Assembly: GCA_009705165.1 (NCBI GenBank)
Contig: WLCU01000007.1
Span: 1 to 12,992, forward strand
Direction: 5' to 3'
DNA from: Actinomycetota bacterium
GTDB lineage: Bacteria > Actinomycetota > Actinomycetes > Nanopelagicales > Nanopelagicaceae
DNA length: 12,992 nucleotides
The position numbers and the translations under genes were made by a program. This document shows positions 8,739 to 12,992 of this stretch, piece by piece. Under the pieces are notes generated by a model. The model saw only the letters and a list, made by a program, of their open reading frames with translations. It did no database searches and was not told the DNA's origin. The number at the start of each line of letters is the position of its first letter. The stretch's first letter is position 1.

Positions 8739-8760
8739 GCTTAGGAATCAAAGCCTAAGC
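8739..8760 (-). terminator. Possible weak terminator or attenuator hairpin
   Basis: On the minus strand GCTTAGG and CCTAAGC form a perfect 7-base stem around an 8-base loop, extendable by a G-U pair, and are followed by UUUACC. The hairpin spans the oxidoreductase stop codon. The U-run is short, so read-through into speB and dxr would be expected. It may act as a partial terminator that lowers expression of the downstream housekeeping genes relative to the amine genes, or protect the mRNA 3' end. Confidence 0.35.
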
Positions 8761-10153
8761 CAAGGGCATCTAAGAATCTGAGCCACAAGTTGCGCTTACC
8801 CTTATTTTGATCTGCCCGGTTGATTGACCACTGCGTGAGTCGGATAAATAAAAATTTAAATGGTTCTGGCGGGAATGGCAGTGGCTTCTTTCGCACCATC
8901 TTTAACTGTGTTCGTTCATTATCAACACCATCGAGTAAATCCAACATCACTTGTGCGCCAAAACGTGTTGAGCCGACTCCAAGTCCGGTGTAACCCAAGA
9001 CGTATGCCACACGACCTCCGAAAGCTTTGCCCCAAAAAGGTGAGAAGCGAGAACATGTATCAATCGCTCCTCCCCATCCGTGGGTGAACTTAATTCCTTT
9101 TAGCTGCGGAAAAGTTTCTAAGAAAGCTTGGGCTAAATGGGCATATGTTTGTGCATCTGATTCATACTCTTGGCGAACTTTTCCGCGGAAGTTATAAATC
9201 GCATCATAACCACCCCACAAAATCTCATTGTCTTTAGTCAGACGGTAATAGTGGAATTGATTTCCAGCTTCGGATAAACCTTCACGTTCTTTCCAGCCAA
9301 TTGACTCCATTTGTTCTGGGGTCAAAGGTTCAGTTACTAATTGGAAGTCATACACCGGAACAACATATTTATGTGCTCGCTTAATTAGAGATTTGAAGAC
9401 GTTGGTTGCTAAAGCAACTTTCTGTGCATAGACAGAACCATAAGGTGTATGAACAATCATTCCGCTGCTTGTTCGCTCAAGCCATTCAACATGTGTATTT
9501 TCAAATATTTTTACACCAAGTTTTAAACATGCGCGTTCGAGTCCCCACACTAATCGAGCAGGATCTACCAATGCAGTTCCATCTGGATCCCAAAGTGCTG
9601 CCTTAGATAATGGTGAGTTAACACGAGCTTGAATCTGCTCTTGATTTAGGACTTCAACATGATCGCCAAATGAGTTACGTAGATTTGCTTCCTCTACAAG
9701 GCCTTCAATCTGCCATTCTTCATTTGCAATTCGAAGTTCGCCCGTCCATTCAAATTGGCAGTTAATTCCGTAGCGTTTGATTGTTTCTTCGATTGCATCA
9801 AGATTTTCACGGCCTAAACGTTCAATCACTGCCATCTCATCTTTAAAGCGGCTGTAACCATTCATAAATCCATGTGTCAGGGAGTAGCTGCAAAAACCAC
9901 CGTTGCGACCAGATGCCCCAGCACCAGTTTCTCGCTGCTCGACAATAATTACTTCGCGCTCAGGGTTTTGTTCTTTAGCAAGTAGCGCGGTCCACAGACC
10001 TGTGTAGCCAGCACCAACTACACATAGATCAGTAGTGACATCACCAATCAGCGTTGGGTTTGGTTGTGGTTCTAGTGGATCTTGATCGAGCCAATACAAA
10101 GCTGGCTGCATATGTGAAAGATGCTTGAGAATATAAGGGTCGATGTTTGGCAT
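8741..10153 (-). CDS. FAD-dependent amine/amino-acid oxidoreductase (DAO family, PuuB-like)
   Basis: This 470-residue flavoprotein belongs to the D-amino-acid oxidase/DadA fold (Pfam DAO). The FAD-binding loop VVGAGYTG is at 45-52, followed by the adenine-ribose glutamate (VEQ, about 71-73) and the subfamily signature GAGASGRNGGF (77-87). The C-terminal flavin motif GYTGLGVGSTRFGAQ is at 387-401. That signature is shared with gamma-glutamylputrescine oxidase (PuuB) and related secondary-amine oxidases. With a polyamine importer upstream and a ureohydrolase downstream, oxidation of a polyamine or its derivative is the likely role, giving an aldehyde plus ammonia or amine. No glutamylputrescine synthetase (PuuA) is in the window, so the true substrate is open. 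A C-terminal extension past about 420, rich in basic and aromatic residues, is not explained. ATG at 10153 follows a structured leader; the nearest purine site (AAGG) is 12 bases away, inside a hairpin. Confidence 0.85.
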   Translation of the reverse strand: MPNIDPYILKHLSHMQPALYWLDQDPLEPQPNPTLIGDVTTDLCVVGAGYTGLWTALLAKEQNPEREVIIVEQRETGAGASGRNGGFCSYSLTHGFMNGYSRFKDEMAVIERLGRENLDAIEETIKRYGINCQFEWTGELRIANEEWQIEGLVEEANLRNSFGDHVEVLNQEQIQARVNSPLSKAALWDPDGTALVDPARLVWGLERACLKLGVKIFENTHVEWLERTSSGMIVHTPYGSVYAQKVALATNVFKSLIKRAHKYVVPVYDFQLVTEPLTPEQMESIGWKEREGLSEAGNQFHYYRLTKDNEILWGGYDAIYNFRGKVRQEYESDAQTYAHLAQAFLETFPQLKGIKFTHGWGGAIDTCSRFSPFWGKAFGGRVAYVLGYTGLGVGSTRFGAQVMLDLLDGVDNERTQLKMVRKKPLPFPPEPFKFLFIRLTQWSINRADQNKGKRNLWLRFLDALGLGFDS

Positions 10154-10283
10154 CGCGCTATCCGGCCTTAACCGGAATCACCCCTTCAATCACTACTCGT
10201 AGTTGGCCCGGGTCCTCCGGAACCTAACCCCATAACGCAGATTCTCTTAAACAACCTGTAGTTCGTTATGGACTACGGCAATA
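10154..10283 (-). promoter_or_regulatory. Structured leader between potC and the oxidoreductase; candidate cis-regulatory RNA
   Basis: This 130-base intergenic stretch is about 51% GC, rising to near 59% over 10154-10240, clearly above the surrounding genes. It contains four potential hairpins on the minus strand: GTAGT/ACTAC (10258-10276), GGTTC/GGACC with a 4-base loop (10211-10224), ACTA/TAGT with loop CGAG (10192-10203) and TCCGG/CCGGA (10161-10176). In addition, CCATAACG in the first loop is exactly complementary to CGTTATGG 26 bases downstream. The last hairpin holds the only purine-rich site near the oxidoreductase start. A weak promoter-like pair sits inside the potC end (TCGTCA at 10304-10309, TAATAT at 10281-10286, 17-base spacer) and would start RNA at the first hairpin. 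I do not recognise a known riboswitch class. A processing or attenuation element is the alternative. Confidence 0.42.
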
Positions 10284-11120
10284 TTAGCGGGTTTTCTTTC
10301 GCTTGACGAGTTGCCCCGCAATAACAATTGCTAAAGCTAGGAAAAACATGGCTGAACCGATGACATTTGCCTGCGCAGGGATACCGCGTGCGGCAGCAAC
10401 GTATACGAACTTAGGGAAAGTAATAAGAGTTCCGGAGTTGAAGTTAGTAATGATGAAATCATCAAAAGAGAGGCTAAAAGCTAAAAGTGCAGCGCCGGCA
10501 ATACCTGGAGCAACTAGCGGCAAAGTCACTCGGCGGAATGTTTCAAGTTCATTTGCATATAAATCCATTGCAGCTTGTTCAAGACGTGGATCAAGGGATG
10601 CAATTCGGGCTTTTACGGTCACAACTACGAAAGAAATACAAAACATGACGTGTGCAATAACTGTTGGCCAAAAACCTGGATTAATTTTAAATACAAGGAA
10701 CAGAGAAAGCAGCGATGCACCTAGAACAATTTCTGGAGTCGCCATCGGCAAAAAGATTAAAAGGTTTGAACTTGAGCGACCTTTGAACTGGTATCGCCCA
10801 ATTGCAAAAGCAATCATGGTTCCAAGAATCGTTGAAAAAGTAGTTGCTAACAGGCCAATCTTAATTGAATTACCTAAGGCGTTACAGACTTCAGGAGCTC
10901 CGCAAGGATTCTGCCAGTTGCCTAAAGTGAAACCCTTCCAGATTAAATTACTTTTACCGGAATCATTAAATGAAAACGCAAATGTATAAGCAACTGGGAT
11001 GAAGAGATAAGTGAAACCGAAAATCATATAAATGCGAAGTAAGTTGCGCCCAAACCATCTAGAAAAACGGGCTTTAAATGGAATAGTTGGGATAGATGCG
11101 TCTTTGATTTTTTGCGTCAT
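10284..11120 (-). CDS. potC: Polyamine-type ABC transporter permease PotC
   Basis: This is one of the two membrane subunits of a spermidine/putrescine-type ABC importer. The 278 residues carry about six membrane segments (first near 27-48, last near 252-270) and end in a basic tail, KRKKTR. The ATPase-docking EAA loop is clear: EQAAMDLYANELETFRRV at 181-198, followed by the conserved LPLVAPGI. The FDDFIITNF stretch (219-227) is typical of PotC. The ATG at 11120 overlaps the potB stop by four bases (ATGA), so the two permeases are translationally coupled. It is followed by the structured 130-base spacer and then the oxidoreductase. The precise substrate of Pot-like systems is set by the binding protein, which is not in the window. 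Confidence 0.92.
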   Translation of the reverse strand: MTQKIKDASIPTIPFKARFSRWFGRNLLRIYMIFGFTYLFIPVAYTFAFSFNDSGKSNLIWKGFTLGNWQNPCGAPEVCNALGNSIKIGLLATTFSTILGTMIAFAIGRYQFKGRSSSNLLIFLPMATPEIVLGASLLSLFLVFKINPGFWPTVIAHVMFCISFVVVTVKARIASLDPRLEQAAMDLYANELETFRRVTLPLVAPGIAGAALLAFSLSFDDFIITNFNSGTLITFPKFVYVAAARGIPAQANVIGSAMFFLALAIVIAGQLVKRKKTR

Positions 11121-11971
11121 ACCAACTCCTCCGTTCCAGCTTTTCTAATGTAGAGAGTAACTAAAATTAAGATTGCAGCCATCAAAGTAAAAGAAAGCGC
11201 AGCGGCGGTTGGGTAATCTACGATTTTGAAATATCTAGACTCAATAACATTTCCGATCATCTTGGTATTTGGGCTTCCAAGAATTGCCGCATTTACATAG
11301 TCACCAGCTGCCGGAATAAAAGTCAACAAAGTTCCGGCAACTACTCCAGGCATTGAAAGTGGCACGGTAACCCGGCGAAATGCCGTGATTCCATTGGCGT
11401 AGAGATCTCCGGCAGCTTCGATGGTTCGAGGATCAATGCGCTCAAGTGATGCATAGAGTGGCAACGTCATAAAAGGTAAAAAGTTATATGTCATACCGGC
11501 AACTACAGCTACAGCTGTTGATGTAAGCGTTGTCTGCTCGCCAATAATATGAAGCGAACGTAAGCCAGGTACAACAAATCCCTCTTCACCAAGAATCTGC
11601 TTCCAGGCAATTGTTCGAAGTAAGAATGATGTAAAAAACGGCGCCACTACAAGAACGAGCAAAATATTTTTGAATTTTCCAGATTTAAACGCAATTGCAT
11701 AAGCCAATGGATAAGCGATTGCTAAAGCTAATACCGTTGCAAGAGTTGCATACAGAAACGAACGGCCAAACTGTTCCTTGTTATCTAGAAATGCTTGGAC
11801 ATAGTTGCTAAAAGCTAGAGTTTGCTCGTACTGCCCCGTGTCTCCCCCAGCAATTGGCGTCTGAGTAGAAGTTTGCGCAAGGTTGATAATTGGCAGAATA
11901 AAGAATGTAAATAGGAAGGCAAAGCCTGGAAACAGGAGTAGGTAAGGAACACGTACCTTTGGCAAGGACAC
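11117..11971 (-). CDS. potB: Polyamine-type ABC transporter permease PotB
   Basis: This is the partner permease, 284 residues, with about six membrane segments (first near 10-31, last near 256-276). The EAA loop, EAAGDLYANGITAFRRVTVP (185-204), matches the PotB/PotC family and is followed by LSMPGVVAGTLLTF. The start is GTG at 11971, one base after the potA stop. A strong Shine-Dalgarno AGGAGGAA is embedded in the last codons of potA. The end overlaps potC by four bases. The tight spacing guarantees a fixed ratio of ATPase and permeases. Close relatives transport putrescine, spermidine or other small cations; sequence alone does not separate them. Confidence 0.92.
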   Translation of the reverse strand: MSLPKVRVPYLLLFPGFAFLFTFFILPIINLAQTSTQTPIAGGDTGQYEQTLAFSNYVQAFLDNKEQFGRSFLYATLATVLALAIAYPLAYAIAFKSGKFKNILLVLVVAPFFTSFLLRTIAWKQILGEEGFVVPGLRSLHIIGEQTTLTSTAVAVVAGMTYNFLPFMTLPLYASLERIDPRTIEAAGDLYANGITAFRRVTVPLSMPGVVAGTLLTFIPAAGDYVNAAILGSPNTKMIGNVIESRYFKIVDYPTAAALSFTLMAAILILVTLYIRKAGTEELV

Positions 11972-11983
11972 GTTATTCCTCCT
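11971..11983 (-). promoter_or_regulatory. Ribosome binding site of potB, inside the potA tail
   Basis: The minus strand has AGGAGGAA at 11976-11983 followed by TAAC and the GTG start. The core AGGAGG is six bases from the start, an ideal spacing. These bases also encode the end of the PotA tail (ELEEE), so the acidic C-terminus doubles as the initiation signal. This site decides for GTG at 11971 as the potB start. Confidence 0.8.
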
Positions 11984-12992
11984 CTAATTCCTCAGGATTA
12001 ACTTCGGTTCCGGCTTCGATATCTTCATCGCCGCGCAAACCAAAAGTGAAGTTGGGTTCCCAAGAGATATTTACTTCATCGCCCTTATCAAATGGTGGCA
12101 CTCCATCATCATTTTGCTCAAAGACCATGACTTCTTGACCCCATGGCATTGCAACAACATATTGAGTACTTACGCCGATGTATGAAACATCTTCAATTCG
12201 ACCACCCGTAAGTTGATTACCTCTTACTGGGGTGCCAAGCAATGAAATTCTAAATTTCTCTGGGCGAATTCCTGCATACATTGAATTATCAACTGCGTGG
12301 CTTCGGTTCTTTGGCATTGAAATCTTTTGTCCAAATAAATCTACAACTAAATTATTACCGTCGTTGCCTTCGATTTTGCCCTTAATTAAGTTGGATTGGC
12401 CTAAAAAGTTGGCAACAAAGGCCGTCTCAGGATTGTCATACAAATCAGCTGGTGAGCCCATTTGTTCGATTTTTCCTTCGTTCATAACGGCGATTGTGTC
12501 CGCCATTGTCATTGCTTCTTCTTGATCGTGAGTGACGTGAACGAAAGTTAAACCAACCTCGCGCTGAATCCACTTGAGTTCAATCTGCATCTGGCGACGA
12601 AGTTTTAGATCTAGTGCGCCAAGTGGCTCATCAAGTAGTAATAACGCTGGACGGTTAACGATTGCGCGCGCAAGTGCAATGCGCTGTTGCTGACCACCAG
12701 AAAGTTGGGTTGGCTTGCGCTGGGCTAAGTGTGGAAGCTCGACAAGGTTAAGAACTTTGTCTACCTGTTCTTTAACATCTTTAATACCGCGACGGCGCAA
12801 ACCAAAAGCGATGTTTTCAAAGATTGTTAAATGTGGAAACAGTGCATAGTTTTGAAAGACAGTATTAATGGGGCGCTGATAAGGGCGCGTAGTTGTAATG
12901 TCGGTATCACCTAAATGAATACTTCCAACCGTTGGTTCTTCAAGTCCAGCAACCATGCGAAGTGTTGTGGTTTTGCCACAACCTGATGGTCC
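11973..12992 (-). CDS. potA: Polyamine-type ABC transporter ATPase PotA (N-terminus beyond window)
   Basis: This is the ATP-hydrolysing subunit of the importer, cut by the right edge at the Walker A motif, so roughly the first 35-40 residues are missing. The visible 339 residues begin with GPSGCGKTTTLR (Walker A), then the Q-loop VFQNYALFPH, the ABC signature LSGGQQQRIALARA, Walker B with D-loop LLLLDEPLGALD, and the H-loop VTHDQEEAM. After about residue 215 of the fragment comes a TOBE-type regulatory domain (GIRPEKFRIS onward), as in PotA/FbpC-type ATPases. The tail is strongly acidic (EVNPEELEEE) and its codons form the potB ribosome site. The internal Met at 12956 is not the start, because the frame stays open with Walker A upstream of it. 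PotA as opposed to another TOBE ATPase rests mainly on the PotB/PotC neighbours. Confidence 0.93.
   Translation of the reverse strand, partial: GPSGCGKTTTLRMVAGLEEPTVGSIHLGDTDITTTRPYQRPINTVFQNYALFPHLTIFENIAFGLRRRGIKDVKEQVDKVLNLVELPHLAQRKPTQLSGGQQQRIALARAIVNRPALLLLDEPLGALDLKLRRQMQIELKWIQREVGLTFVHVTHDQEEAMTMADTIAVMNEGKIEQMGSPADLYDNPETAFVANFLGQSNLIKGKIEGNDGNNLVVDLFGQKISMPKNRSHAVDNSMYAGIRPEKFRISLLGTPVRGNQLTGGRIEDVSYIGVSTQYVVAMPWGQEVMVFEQNDDGVPPFDKGDEVNISWEPNFTFGLRGDEDIEAGTEVNPEELEEE

Noticed and set aside
10154..10283. Known riboswitch, SRP RNA or tRNA in the potC-oxidoreductase spacer
   Set aside because: AGGTTCCGGAGG briefly recalls the SRP RNA apical loop and ykkC sequences, but the GGAA/GCAG loop of SRP RNA, the guanidine-riboswitch cores and a tRNA T-loop are all absent.
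10281..10309. Promoter inside the end of potC
   Set aside because: TCGTCA and TAATAT with a 17-base spacer match the consensus at only four of six positions each. It is mentioned as a possibility in the leader entry but is too weak for its own feature.
10303..10989. Long plus-strand open frame (about 228 codons) opposite potC
   Set aside because: It is fully antisense to a well-supported PotC gene, its translation shows no domain or coherent hydrophobic pattern, and there is no convincing start context.
1..12992. CRISPR arrays, insertion sequences, attachment sites, rRNA or tRNA genes
   Set aside because: No spaced direct repeats, transposase or integrase frames, terminal inverted repeats or RNA gene signatures were seen on either strand.

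Overview
The window reads as a piece of chromosome from a small-genome, low-to-mid-GC actinobacterium. The best guess is a freshwater acI / Nanopelagicales-type organism. The protein sequences are actinobacterial: the IspG and NusA termini and the dxr-rseP-ispG-proS-rimP-nusA-infB gene order match that phylum. The base composition, however, is far below that of typical Streptomyces or Mycobacterium, and genes are packed with overlaps or gaps of a few bases. The lineage is an inference; no rRNA is present to confirm it.

All thirteen genes lie on the minus strand, so transcription runs from the right edge to the left. From right to left, the first block is a polyamine-type ABC importer: potA (N-terminus cut by the window edge), potB and potC, joined by a 1-base gap and a 4-base overlap. 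A 130-base, GC-rich, hairpin-rich intergenic leader follows. It precedes an FAD-dependent amine oxidoreductase and then a ureohydrolase of the agmatinase family. Together these look like an uptake and breakdown route for putrescine/spermidine/agmatine-like nitrogen compounds, with the exact substrate not settled by sequence.

The ureohydrolase stop codon directly abuts the start of dxr. This joins the amine genes to a housekeeping run: dxr and ispG (MEP isoprenoid pathway) with the site-2 protease rseP between them, proS, a TauE/SafE-family permease, rimP, nusA and the first 18 codons of infB. The permease is not part of the usual version of this cluster.

The two places that break the compact style are the best places to look further. 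One is the 130-base leader between potC and the oxidoreductase, which can form several competing hairpins and may be an undescribed cis-regulatory RNA. The other is the 179-base gap between nusA and infB, where the small gene ylxR (rnpM) normally sits but no intact reading frame is visible; only a short ylxR-like scrap may remain. No CRISPR array, insertion sequence, tRNA or rRNA was seen.
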